This document shows, piece after piece, positions 1 to 10,105 of a stretch of DNA of 64,000 nt. The stretch lies in NCBI GenBank assembly GCA_011947345.1, contig JAAVTG010001003.1:310001-374000 (forward strand). The letters run 5' to 3'. A program made the translations under genes and the position numbers. How positions within the stretch are numbered: the first letter of the stretch is position 1; every line of letters starts with the position of its first letter. This DNA is from Phytophthora quininea. Lineage: Eukaryota; Oomycota; Peronosporomycetes; Peronosporales; Peronosporaceae. A model generated the notes under the pieces. That model worked only from the letters and a program-made list of their open reading frames with translations. It was not told where the DNA came from and made no database searches.

Positions 1-1
1 G

Positions 2-76
2 CGCACCGACAACTACTGCAACAGCCACTTCCAGCAGTACCGACAGAACGACGACTTCCACGCAGAGTTCTCGTGA
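2..76 (+). CDS. C-terminal end of an unidentified protein (partial)
   Basis: The first 24 codons of this frame end at a TGA, and nearly every codon finishes in G or C. That matches the strong third-position bias of the certain genes in this window. The encoded tail is mixed in composition (contains NYCNSHFQQYRQNDDFHAEF). The two other frames read as low-complexity or AT-ending codons. The gene lies mostly outside the window and the fragment is too short to name a family. Confidence 0.45.
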   Translation, partial: RTDNYCNSHFQQYRQNDDFHAEFS

Positions 77-374
77 CTCGGTCAAAGCGAAGAGAGTATC
101 TGTTGAGGTATTTATTCGGTAGGAACGTAATACACGTGGACAATCAAAGAGTGAACGCTTCAACTTGCCTTTTTCGCTGGATTAACAATTAATATTGGAT
201 TATTAGAATTAACGTAGAGTACCTAATAGCATGTGACATATAATCCGTTTCATATATTTATTGCAGTGCCGTCATTACACACTTTACGTTAGTACAATTT
301 TGAAACCTCAATTGACCGGCGGAGGACGTAGCACACCACTCGAAGCGCTGGACCCCGTGAAGGTGCACGTTGCG

Positions 375-785
375 ATGGCGGGGAATCTGCGATCGGAGGT
401 GCTTCGTCTGTACCGCGCCATCTACCGGGTAAGAGGAATCCCCTCCGCACTGCTGCCAACTGATTGCTATCCATCCGTTGCTGAATTCCGGTGTTGCCAC
501 CATTTCTAAAGGCGGCGGGGAAGATGCCGACGCGCGACCGCACCAACTACGTGAGACGCCGACTGCGCTTCGAGTATGAACAGGGTCGTACCGAGACGCG
601 TCCGGAGCGCATCGAGTGAGTCTTGCAACAGGAGAAAAGAGATGGAATAGGGTCGCTCTAACCTCCTTGCATTGTCCCCAAACAGGTTCATGATTCGTCT
701 AGCGGAGACGCAGCTCGAGACGGTGGAAGTGCAAGCGGAGCACCTGTCCAACACATTCTCCAGTCCAGACTACCACCGCACGTAG
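375..785 (+). CDS. LYR-motif (Complex1_LYR) mitochondrial assembly protein
   Basis: Three exons (375-428, 512-615, 686-785) splice at GT-AG junctions into an 85-residue protein. An N-terminal L-Y-R tripeptide sits in RLYRAIYR, followed by basic and aromatic residues (TNYVRRRLRFEYEQ) and a helical C-terminus (FMIRLAETQLETVEVQAEHL). This is the size and pattern of LYRM proteins. LYRM proteins act in the mitochondrial matrix with acyl carrier protein to assemble respiratory complexes or deliver Fe-S clusters. I cannot tell which member it is (SDHAF1, LYRM4, LYRM9 and others). The first two introns are 83 and 70 bases. Start chosen as the first ATG giving the LYR motif at residues 12-14. Confidence 0.85.
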
Positions 786-1257
786 TCGGCCGTATTTATA
801 TGCCTGGGGAGAGAATAAAGAGCTGCCGAGTTGGTCATCGAGTGCACCAAAGCAGCCGTTGGTAGCAGCTAGCTCCGATGTCAGCATTGCCGTAGAGAGC
901 TGCAGAATGCCAGAGGCAATGGCGTCGTGTCCAGACAATATAAAGCGGCGTATTCTGTCGCCATACCCTACCTAGACGCCTCCAAAATCGATTTGAGGTC
1001 TGTCCGAACGCTATCGATCGCAAATGTTTGAGCGCCAGTGGTGCTGTCCGAGGTTTATTCGACACACATCGTCCGACGTCATCGTGTGGGATTGCCACGC
1101 AGTACGCAGCAAATCATGGGGGCAGGACGAGATTGCTCGACAGGTTTCGTAAGAGTAATACTCCATCAAGGCTGTATGATGCGCCGGCCACGCACGAGCA
1201 GAGCTCCATTCCTGAATTTGCCATCGCCTTGACAAGTCTCTCCTCCAACCATTCAAC
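786..1257. other. Intergenic region between LYR gene and oxidoreductase
   Basis: No convincing coding sequence. Short open frames on both strands are shadows without codon bias. The last 60 bases carry an Inr-like core promoter for the next gene. Confidence 0.6.
1203..1219 (+). promoter_or_regulatory. Oomycete Inr/FPR-like core promoter
   Basis: GCTCCATTCCTGAATTT resembles the 16-base oomycete core promoter (GCTCATTYYNCAWTTT) with one inserted C. It lies 39 bases upstream of the ATG at 1258, a normal distance for this element. The match is imperfect, so this is a moderate call. Confidence 0.45.
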
Positions 1258-2256
1258 ATGCCCAGCAACCGCGAACTGCTCTGTACCAAGGTGTCCACGA
1301 ATTTTCGTGAGGCCACGGAGATCGTAACGCACTCGGAGCTGCCCAAGGCCAGCGCCGGCCACATCGTCGTCAAGAACAAGTATCTGGGTATTAACGCCAC
1401 CGACATCAACGTGACCAACGGCGTCTTCAACGAGAACCCGCCGCCGTTTGGCACGGGTCTTGATGCCGCTGGCACCGTCGAGGTGGCTCCGGGCGTCACC
1501 GAAGTGGCGGTCGGCGACTACGTTGTGTACGACAAATTCGGCGCCTACGCTGAGTACGTCGAAGTGCCCATCGAGTCGGTGCACAAGCTGCCGGAGTTGT
1601 CACCTGCTGCGCTGCCGCTGACAGTGTGCGGCATCTCCGCATCCATCGCCATCACCGAGTGCGGCGAGCTCAAAACCAACGAGACTGTGTTCGTGACGGC
1701 TGCGGCAGGCGGCGCCGGCCAGTTCGTGGTGCAGTTGGCCAAGATGGCCGGCAACCATGTCATCGGTACGTGCAGCAACGACGAGAAGGTCGAGCACCTC
1801 AAGAAACTCGGCTGCGACCGTGTCATCAACTACAACAAGGAGGACATCGACGCCGTGCTGAAGAAGGAGTACCCCAAGGGCATTGACATCGCCTTCGAGA
1901 CCATTGGCGGCAAGATGTTCAAGACTGTGTTCGATAACATGGCTATCCGCGGCAGGATCATCGTGTTTGGCCACATCTCCGAGTACCGGGGCGACACCCC
2001 GCGCTCGCCTTTCACCGTGAGCGCAATGAACGAGGTGCTGCTGATGAAGGCCATTACTGTGCGTGGGTTCCTGCTGCGCACGTACGGCGAAATCATCCCC
2101 ACGCACATGGCCAACTTGTTCAAGCTCATTAAGGAAGGCAAATTGCACGCTGGCGTGGACCCGACTAAATTCCACGGACTGGAGAATGTCGCCGACGCCA
2201 TCGACCACATGTACGCGCACAAGAACATTGGCAAGATCGTAGTGGAGCTTCCTTGA
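1258..2256 (+). CDS. Zinc-type alcohol dehydrogenase-like NADPH:quinone oxidoreductase (PTGR3/ZADH2-like)
   Basis: An uninterrupted 332-residue medium-chain dehydrogenase/reductase. The GroES-like N-terminal half contains GTGLDAAGTVEVAPGV. The Rossmann half has a nucleotide-binding turn at about residues 145-160 (TAAAGGAGQFVVQLAK), followed by CDRVINY and the FETIGGKMF segment typical of quinone oxidoreductases and prostaglandin reductase-3. Structural-zinc cysteines are absent, as in zeta-crystallin-type enzymes. Likely role: NADPH-dependent reduction of quinones or enones in the cytosol or peroxisome. Codon use is strongly GC3-biased and the frame is intact. Confidence 0.9.
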   Translation: MPSNRELLCTKVSTNFREATEIVTHSELPKASAGHIVVKNKYLGINATDINVTNGVFNENPPPFGTGLDAAGTVEVAPGVTEVAVGDYVVYDKFGAYAEYVEVPIESVHKLPELSPAALPLTVCGISASIAITECGELKTNETVFVTAAAGGAGQFVVQLAKMAGNHVIGTCSNDEKVEHLKKLGCDRVINYNKEDIDAVLKKEYPKGIDIAFETIGGKMFKTVFDNMAIRGRIIVFGHISEYRGDTPRSPFTVSAMNEVLLMKAITVRGFLLRTYGEIIPTHMANLFKLIKEGKLHAGVDPTKFHGLENVADAIDHMYAHKNIGKIVVELP

Positions 2257-2493
2257 ATACAGAAACCAACGTGTCGAAGATTGACATCGGAAAATACAGC
2301 AAACTAGTTTTCACTGCTGCGCTCAGCTTGGATCAGAGCGTACTTTCCGAGAAGAGAACAATCACCTGAGGCCTTTCTCGCGCAGATTTTCAAATGCGCA
2401 GCCTGCCGGTTCATTCTTGAAACAACCGACCAAGGCTCAAGACCCCAAGAACTCGAGAAAGCCCACGCGACGTCCTTCACCGCCGACCGCTCT

Positions 2494-3087
2494 ATGAACT
2501 TCCCGATCTGTTGCTTCATGCTCGTGTTCCTGGTTATCCAAATGCCGATGGAAACCAGCGCAGTAGCCAGCCACCCGCAGATGCTGTCCCCAAGCGCATT
2601 GGCCCGTCAACTCGAAGATGGCTCCATGCAGCAGACCAGCCCAGCCACTGGACTTGATGAGGATGAAGTTCTCCGCCTGGCGAACGAGTCCGGCGGAGAT
2701 TTCTCAAGCTTCGTGGTCTTCCTCGAAGCTTTAACGGCCAACGCTTTGGCGAGCAGTACGCCGCCTTTCGAGGCGAATTGGTCCGGCTCTGTTGTACGTG
2801 ATGACGGTCCAAGCAACAACAACGACAACGTCGAGGTGGGCCACTACGAAGGAAGCGCGTTCAAGGATGCTGGCTTCGTCTTCACCCCGTCGCCCGCTCT
2901 CACGCTGGGTAGTGACACCGATTCGCTCGATCAAGAAGCTGGCGGTTCGGCTGGCGGTGCTCTGAGCACGAACGGCGATGCCAACATGGCCCAAGGCGAG
3001 ATGTCCAACAGCACGGCGGCTCCCAAACTCCACTGCGTCATCGCTCCACTCTTCGCGCTCGTGCTGGCTAGTGTTATGACCAACTAA
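2494..3087 (+). CDS. Secreted, probably GPI-anchored acidic Ser/Asn-rich protein
   Basis: 197 residues, no introns. The N-terminus is a clear signal peptide: a hydrophobic stretch (CCFMLVFLVIQM) ending near TSA-VAS at about residue 24. The C-terminus is a second hydrophobic segment (IAPLFALVLASVMTN) after a small-residue stretch (SNSTAAPK), the layout of a GPI-anchor signal. The middle is acidic and low in cysteine, with an Asn/Asp run (SNNNDN) and Gly/Ala-rich sequence. No enzyme motif is visible. Probably a cell-wall or surface protein. I do not recognise a family; it lacks the six-cysteine elicitin core and a convincing RxLR motif. Confidence 0.75.
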   Translation: MNFPICCFMLVFLVIQMPMETSAVASHPQMLSPSALARQLEDGSMQQTSPATGLDEDEVLRLANESGGDFSSFVVFLEALTANALASSTPPFEANWSGSVVRDDGPSNNNDNVEVGHYEGSAFKDAGFVFTPSPALTLGSDTDSLDQEAGGSAGGALSTNGDANMAQGEMSNSTAAPKLHCVIAPLFALVLASVMTN

Positions 3088-3253
3088 CGCGACAATCACA
3101 CTGCCCCCAGATAGAAAACCAACCGGCAAGTCAGAGAGCTTTTACACCGCTAAATCCAAATGAAGTGCGTTCCAATGTTGAAGCGATCTTGGCGAGGCGT
3201 CGATTCACGATCGATGTGGCCTCCATCGGTCCCACAACAGTCTGCTGGTAGAA

Positions 3254-3843
3254 ATGGTCAAGTACCAGCTTCTCCGAATCGCATTTCTGGCGTGGTTTGT
3301 GACTCCTGTGCTCGCCTTTACCACGTCACCTGCCGATTCGTTCTTTGACTCACTCGCGAGAGGAATCAACAAGTACGATGTGGCAAAAGATGCTGAGTTG
3401 GCTGGGTCGGTTTCGAGTGGTGGGCTGGGCATCTTGGTCATCGACCAGCAAGTAAGTTTCCACCCAGGATCGTTCGCGATTCCCACCGCCAACGAAGACG
3501 CTGCTCGAATCGCCGCCTTCATCGGGAATCACACGGCCGAGCTGTCACAACTAGTGCTGACAATGGACTCGCACCAGCTATACCACATCGCCCACGGCAT
3601 CTTCTGGACGAACAGTGCAGGAAATCACCCCCACCGTTCACGATCATCTCGTCCCAGGACATTAAGAACGGGGTCTGGAAACCTCGAGACAAAACGTTGA
3701 GCGACTACGTGCTGGAGTACACCAAGACACTGGAGGCGAGCGGTAAGTTCTCGCTGACGATTTGGCTTTCCAACCACGATGCGTTGGTTGAGTGTCGTGA
3801 CGCTTTTGCTCGTAGGAAACGTTCGAGGGAAGGCAATACTTGA
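3254..3843 (+). pseudogene. Isochorismatase/nicotinamidase-like hydrolase, broken copy
   Basis: The upstream frame opens with a signal-like hydrophobic N-terminus and then the nicotinamidase core: VIDQQVSFHPGSF (catalytic Asp position), and TMDSHQLYHIAHGIFW (metal-binding DxH region). At about 3626, inside a run of five C, the frame shifts by one base. Reading continues as HPPPFTIISSQDIKNGVWKP and then GKFSLTIW to a stop at 3841-3843. Family members continue after IW with a PxHC motif carrying the catalytic Cys. Here the sequence reads LSNHDALVEC and stops, with no recognisable C-terminal third. The one-base shift could be a sequencing error, but the missing catalytic end points to a truncated gene. 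Confidence 0.7.
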
Positions 3844-4303
3844 TCTTGGTCGTGCACGAACGAAACGTGTAGAACGCTGGGGCGACGCTGGCTGGATACT
3901 CGCGTCCGTGCTGTCGCTGACCCGATCGGACTCGCGTTATAACCACAAAGTGCCCAAATGATGTAATATTTCTTCTCCACGTCTACAGTCCGAATGCTTC
4001 AGTGAAGGTCTTGCCTTCAAAGGCTTTAGTAAAAAAAAAAATAGCAACATTGTTGCCAAACAATCTCACTTTCTGCTTGGCCAATGATCGGTCTTCATTT
4101 TATGCCACATCACTTTTGAGCTTCGAACCGCCGCAGAACATAACGCGAGAAACGGCCAGCGCCAAGCAGACCACCAAGCAATAAGCAGCTGGAGCACGAC
4201 GCGACGTCAGTGCGAGACGTGCCGAGTGGCCCGCGAATTCAGCGGAGGCGTTTTCAGCCCCTGCATTAACCGGGTGGCAAGCAGACGCTCAACGGCTTCA
4301 GGG
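3844..4303. other. Intergenic region before the RabGAP gene
   Basis: Relatively AT-rich, with a run of eleven A near 4030. I see no coding frame with the expected codon bias. Confidence 0.5.
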
Positions 4304-6575
4304 ATGGTGCCCAAGTTCGGAACCGACTTCGTTTCGACCGCGGAGGCCGCGACTAAGCCCCGCTCACTGAGCACTCGGCGCCGCCGCCACTCCAACTGCG
4401 ACCAGCGCGAGTCCGGCAGCACCATGACGCTTCAAACAACCACCAGTGCCGCCACCGGGCCCGAGGCGCAAGCGCCAACTGTTCTGGCGCAATGTGGTTA
4501 AGCAGTTCAACTTCACGGACCCGTCCGAGCGGGAGCTGCTGCTGTCTCTGACTGGAGGCATCAGCTGGATGCACATGCGCGTCCTCCCGAAGGACTTTGT
4601 GCGGCGTCACCGAGAGATCTACCACCTCATCTCCACGCCCGAGTACCAACGCTCGGGTGCCATCGGACGCGACGTCACGCGCACCTTCAGCATCTTCGAG
4701 CGCAGTCACCACCACCAACTGGCAGCGCAGCAGAGCGCGCTATTTCGCGTGCTGAATGCCATCTCCGAGGCGGAGGACGGCTATTGTCAAGGGATGAACT
4801 TCATTGCCGCGTTGTTCCTCGTGGAAGGACTGGCGGAGGCAGACGCCTATACGCTGTTCCTGTACATGCTGAAAAAGCGCCACCTTGCAGGGATTTACCA
4901 CCGCAGCTCGACGTTTCTGGACGGGTATCTCCAACACTTCGAGAATATGTTTATCCGCGATCTGCCGGAGCTGCACGCCCACCTCATGGCACAAGGATTC
5001 GTTGGCCCCATGTACGGTATTGAGTGGTTCACTACGCTCTTTTCGCTTTCGACCAAGCCGGACCTCGCCTGCGCGATCTTCGATCTCTTCTTTGTTGGCC
5101 TTCAGGACATATTCTTACGAGTAGGACTGGCTATCCTGAAGCTGTTGGAGGCCAAGCTCATGTGTATGACATTTGAAGACTTCTTGCGCGAGTTCAAGCC
5201 GCTAGTGCGGGAACTGGACCCGTACCAGGTCATTTTACAAGCCCTGGCACTGAGACCGAATTCCAAGATGGATCTCGAAGATACCACAGCACACGTGGCC
5301 CGTGAAAACTTACTACGAACTATCGGCGCAACAGTTCCTAGCAGCAATGACACCTGTGCCTCTAGCAGCAACAGCAGCTCTGCAGGTGACGATGAAGAAT
5401 CTGTTTCGTCTTTAGGGAGCTTTGGACTCCATCGAACGCTGCCTCCAGATATGGCTGACGCCATTCGATCTGGTAACGGGACCCTCGTGCGCCGCCTGTG
5501 GAAAGCCATGTTGCTCACCGAAATTACAGCCCCACAGCAGGCTTGATACTTGCCAACGAGATTCTCCACTTCGCTGTTTGGTATGGGCGTATCTCTGTCG
5601 CTTGTCTAGCAATTGACCGCTGCAACGCCGATGTCGACAATCGAGATGACGCTGGGCTCACTCCGCTGCATTTTAGCGTGATCCGAAACCAGCCTGACAT
5701 GGTTCGCCTACTGCTGTCGCATGGCGCGCGAATGCAAGAAACTGGTATGCGTCGGCTTTCCCCGCTGGAGTTGTCACATCGCTGGAAGCGCCGCGACACG
5801 ACAGCGGCAAAGCTTGTTCTTGAGAAAGGAGAGGTGTGCTTATACTGCAACGAAAAATTCGATGTGCTGGCCCTTGAAACAGCAGAGTGTGGTAGTTGTG
5901 GCTTCCGCTTCTGCTGTAAATCTCCGCACGCCCTGTGTATCTTCAAACACCAGTGTCCGCGGAAGAATGGAGGAAGAAGGCGTCCTGTTCGTCGAGGTCG
6001 GCGGCTTTCAGAGCCGATGGCACTCAGTGTTTGCGACGAATGGGACGATGAAGTCGACGACGAAGAGATTTCTCTCGACCTGCTGGAATCGAGTTGTAGC
6101 CGATCAAGGGGATCAAGTGAAGCAACTGCTGCGACTTCTGCCACGGGCTTGACACTGAGTCGAAGCATATCCGAGGCGTCGTCGCTTGAATTCTTGAACT
6201 CGCCTGCAGCGATGTCGTGGCTTGGATCGCCCCGTATTTTTGATGATGCTGTTGCGGTGCCACGAAACCCTGAACAAACTGACCGAGAGCTGAACGCTAT
6301 TGAGGAGATCATGTTTCCGTGGTAGCCCGTCAGTGTTTTCCGATATCCTCACGCCCATTGCTCGAGTTTCCAGACCGACCGCAATGGTATTGCAACAATC
6401 GCGAGTGCCACTTTGTATTTGCGCTTTTTCCCAGGCGGTCATCTGCTCGCGATGTGATGCCTGCTTTTGTTCGGAGCACGTTGACGCTAAAACCAAGCAC
6501 TGCCTCGACTGTCGACGAGAAACTTTACGGTCTCCCCGGTCAATCGCCGCCAGCAAAGATGGTTTGCAGCGGTGA
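4304..6575 (+). CDS. TBC-domain RabGAP with ankyrin repeats and C-terminal Cys-rich zinc-binding region
   Basis: One protein of about 757 residues, read across several frame breaks. The TBC domain (about 4560-5270) has both catalytic fingers: the arginine finger in IGRDVTRTF and the glutamine finger in YCQGMNF. A Ser-rich linker leads to ankyrin-type repeats (NRDDAGLTPLHFSVIRNQPD), then two Cys-rich clusters (CLYCNEKF...CGSCGFRFCC, and YCNNRECH...CSRCDACFCSEH...CLDC). The frame breaks at about 5530 (C run), 6317 and 6430 (T run), each consistent with one missing base. The N-terminus is unresolved: the TBC frame has no ATG before the domain. ATG 4304 in another frame, joined near 4455, is the best start. 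Predicted to stimulate GTP hydrolysis on a Rab GTPase in membrane traffic. Confidence 0.75.
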
Positions 6576-6647
6576 CAACATCCATCGCATTATAAATCAC
6601 TAACGGCATGCCGCCAGTGCCTAGTTTTTAACTAAATGCAGAATATT

Positions 6648-9600
6648 TTATTCGTACACGGAGCTCCTCGATCTCCAAGTCGCTGTCGCTGTCACTACTG
6701 TTTGATCGTGAGCGAGGCGACTGGCGCGATTGCTCCGCTGCTGCGAGTACACAGCGCGGACAGTGGGCGATCCGCCATCGCCTGACTCGGCGCCATCACT
6801 ATTACTATTGCTGTTGCTGTCGTCCTCTGGGATCGTGCGGAACGAATTGAACTTGGCGGGATTATGCCTTGCCAGCCCCGGCACCGCGACGCCTTCGTCC
6901 TCACAGCCGCACATCGAGTCACGCCGTGTTCTCCTGTTCGGTTGCTGCTCATTTAGATCTTCATCCTCACGTTGCTGTCGCTCGAGATCATCACGCTCCT
7001 GTTCCGCAGTATCAGCCGAGAGACTGTCTTCAAACCGAGCGTCCTTCAGACGTTGCAGTTCCATCTCATAGTGCGCAACATTCGCTGTCAAATTCGCCAT
7101 GCAGGGCTCCAAACCTGGCAACATGATGTGCATCAGATCCCAGAGCGGCGACACGATTTTCTGCGCGAAAAAGAGCTGCCCCTCCACCATCTTGAGCGGA
7201 TCGTCAATGTTCCTGTACGAGATTGGGATGTTCTCGGCCTGCTCCATCAACGCTTGGTACGCGAACTCCTTCGAGATCATGTTACTCCATTTCAAGGCAA
7301 CCGGCTTGGGAACACTTGGCCAGACAAGTCGCTAGCATGCACGAGTTTTCACGAGGAAAAGTCTGTCCTCGACTGTCCCATTGTACACCCAACCATTCTT
7401 CGTTACTCGTCCGCTGGAAGAGCGACCAGGCAGATATTTTGGAGCAGTGGTAGCGTGGAAACTGTTTGGCGCCGAGCCGCTCGTGCTTCCACGAGGCGTG
7501 TCCGTCACAACTCCCTCACTCTGGAAGACAGCTTCGCGCAGGACATTCAGAATCTCCGTGCCTTTCGGCTGTGACCCTGGTACCTTCGCACCATCAGACG
7601 CCGACTTGGCGCCACTACTTACCGCAATAATGGCAGTAACGCTGGAGTTGTCACGCTTGGCCGACGAGATGGCCGTTGTGTCCACGTGGTGGCTTGCAGG
7701 GCGTAAAACCTTTTCCAGTGCCTCCAAAAACTTAAAGTGGTTCGCCATATCGGTGCCCAGAATGGCAGTGATCACCATTTTACGTACGTGACGATAGTCG
7801 CTTCGAGTTAGGTTCTGCAGGATGTTGGCATTCTTCTCCTTCGAGATCAGACGGAACGTTGTGTAGGCATGATGGTGCTCCAGTACTGATTCGTCGCTAT
7901 AAAGCAAAGCCAACTGCGACCCAGACACGACCTCGAAATCGTTCGTGTGACCTGGATGATCCACATCGTGGCCCAGTGATGCAATCATACATGCTGCGAT
8001 GTCCAACGGCTGCAGCAATGAAGCAGCATCCGTTGTGCTCAGCAGAAGATAAGACGCATGAACCACCGAGAAGGCATGCAGGAAGTTGTGAAACGGGTTC
8101 GGGTGGTAGTGCTCCTTCATCGCGACAATGAAGTTCTGCAAGCGGTGCTTGGTGGTATGCAGCACCTCATCCACCTTGAAATCCAAGTACATTTCTTCCA
8201 ACAGCTTCGGTAGAATCACCGGGTCCGCCGAGAAAACATTAAAGTCCCATGACGCGAACTTTGAACCTGGCGGGGCGCTGAATTGCAACCCCGTCAGAAT
8301 TTCGGCATCAGAGCTCACGAACTCGTAGCCCAAGCGACCTGAATGTATCGGACCAGCAACCCGGCTAAGACGCTCAACGGTAGCCGGAGCACGAGCACCA
8401 TTCTGAACGACTTCAGGCTCCATACTAACCACCTGCTCCACGAGATCTTCAGTGTGTTTAGCTGCAGCTGCGCATTCAGGACAGTCAGCTACGTGTTTCT
8501 CACTGGAAACGAACGAGTTGCGAAAACAGGCTTCAGGGTGTGACGCGTGCGCAGTCGCGGCATAGCTTGTATAGCACTCAATAAATTCACCTGACTGCGA
8601 GCACGCTTGGCGAGAACCTGTTCAGCACGAGTGTCCGCCAGTAGTTTAATGTACTCGATTTCGTTGCTGCGTCGACGTAAAATTACAGCAACTTCGCACG
8701 CAAATGCTTCAAACGCACATTCGTCATCAAACGTAAAGCCTCCACAGCAGCTTTGGCCGCTCATTCCTCCCGGCACCTCCTCCTCCACTTTGTTGATAAT
8801 CTCCAGCACAGCTACAGGTCGACTACTGCTGCCACCACTTGTTTCGTTCACTTGAGAGGACTCTTGCACACCTACAGGGACGTAAAGGACGCATCGCGTG
8901 TGGATGTCGCGGCGCTGATCCGTCATCCAGTTATAACGACGATCTGTCTGCGGGTTCCGAACGTTGAGTGTCTGCTGTGTCGTGGCGGCAAGGCCCAGCA
9001 TACTTGCCTTAAGAGGGACACGAAGTGTCTCCTCGTAGTAGCTAGAGGAGAGCGACCACAGCTCCTCCGTCTCCCAGTCCACCATGAAAAGCGACACGCG
9101 CTCAGCCTTGGTGATGTGGCACGCACCGTCGATCACACCGTCCACCAAGTTCAGCACTGTGTCCTCCGTGTCCGACGAGCTGATAATATGCAGCAGCGCC
9201 TTCTGGGTGCGCTCCGACAGCAGCACGTCGTGGAACTCGATGCATTTACGCATACAGGAGCTCAAGATCGGCCCCAGCCACGTCAGCAGCTTAATGTGGA
9301 GGTCGTCCATCACTCGACGCGTGGGTCTCGCTGTCGTGGCTTGGATAATGGCATACACCGCATCGTGCTCCATCAACGGCACGCAGAAAAGTTTTTGTCC
9401 GGGATACTCCTGCGTCAAGTCCACGTCGCTATCAAATCCATTTTCCGAACTGAAATTCACCATACACCTCGCCACGCGGGACCTTAGCGCTTCGCCCACA
9501 AGTCCTCGCGACGGTGACATGTTGGACTCTGTGGGAGTGCCTCTCCGTATCCGAGACATGGTCTGCGAGTTCTGGTCCACGAGAAACACTGCAGCAGCAG

Positions 9601-10105
9601 CCGCGCCCAAGTCGTCCTGCAGGAAATCCAGTAACATCTTGATCATCAGCACCACGTCGTTCAGGTCCAAGATGCGCTGCACAAGCTCCCAGAAGGCGCG
9701 ATGCCTCTGCTCTGCCAGGTAGCGCAGGTCGTATCCGTCGTACAGCTGCTCGGTCGTCTCCTCCGAAGAGCTCCCAGTACAGGCCGCGAACCAGGACAGT
9801 AGGCCGCTTACCATCGCCATGGCTGCACTGACCGGCCGCACAGGCTGCGTCCTATCCGCGTCCTCCGCACCGCGAATGCCAGTCGTGTCGAGCGTCGAGC
9901 TGTGGCTGCTGGTCGAGCTCTCGGCGCTCTCTCGGCGTCGACGGCGGCCTGCTCGGACCTGCACTCTGTCCTGTCCGTCGTCGCTGTCCTGCGAGCTCGA
10001 GACCGTCGTGTCCGAGAGCGAATGCTTCTTGTCCTTGCTCTTCGTCTTATTTGGCGCCTCCGTCGGCATCTCCAGGCTGCTGCTAGAGCTCCAGACGTTC
10101 CCCAT
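6648..10105 (-). CDS. GAF-domain 3',5'-cyclic nucleotide phosphodiesterase with N-myristoylation signal
   Basis: About 1,150 residues on the minus strand. The start was chosen as the ATG at 10105 because it gives MGNVWS, a consensus N-myristoylation site. An upstream in-frame extension is Arg-rich and atypical. Ser-rich linker, then two GAF-like domains (about 9700-9250 and 9190-8640), then a class I PDE domain. Metal and catalytic motifs are present: HNFLHAFSVVHA, GHDVDHPGHTN and LEHHHAY. The second metal Asp in HASDLSGQ is read only after a local frame change at about 7345-7312. A further one-base loss lies at about 8597 (GGG run). C-terminal acidic/Ser-rich tail. Likely a membrane-attached cAMP/cGMP phosphodiesterase regulated through GAF domains. 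Confidence 0.82.

Noticed and set aside
1600..2220. Long minus-strand open frame opposite the oxidoreductase
   Set aside because: Antisense shadow produced by GC3 bias; no domain or conserved motif.
2581..2650. RQLE followed by DEDE as a possible RxLR-dEER effector motif
   Set aside because: The fourth residue is not Arg, and the C-terminal GPI-type signal argues against host translocation.
5498..6325. Independent ankyrin gene starting at 5498
   Set aside because: Its first residues are out of frame with the preceding TBC protein and lack bias; adding one C in the run near 5530 joins the two parts smoothly.
8753..9487. 244-residue plus-strand open frame inside the PDE gene
   Set aside because: Lies opposite the GAF domains and its sequence is His/Arg-rich antisense.
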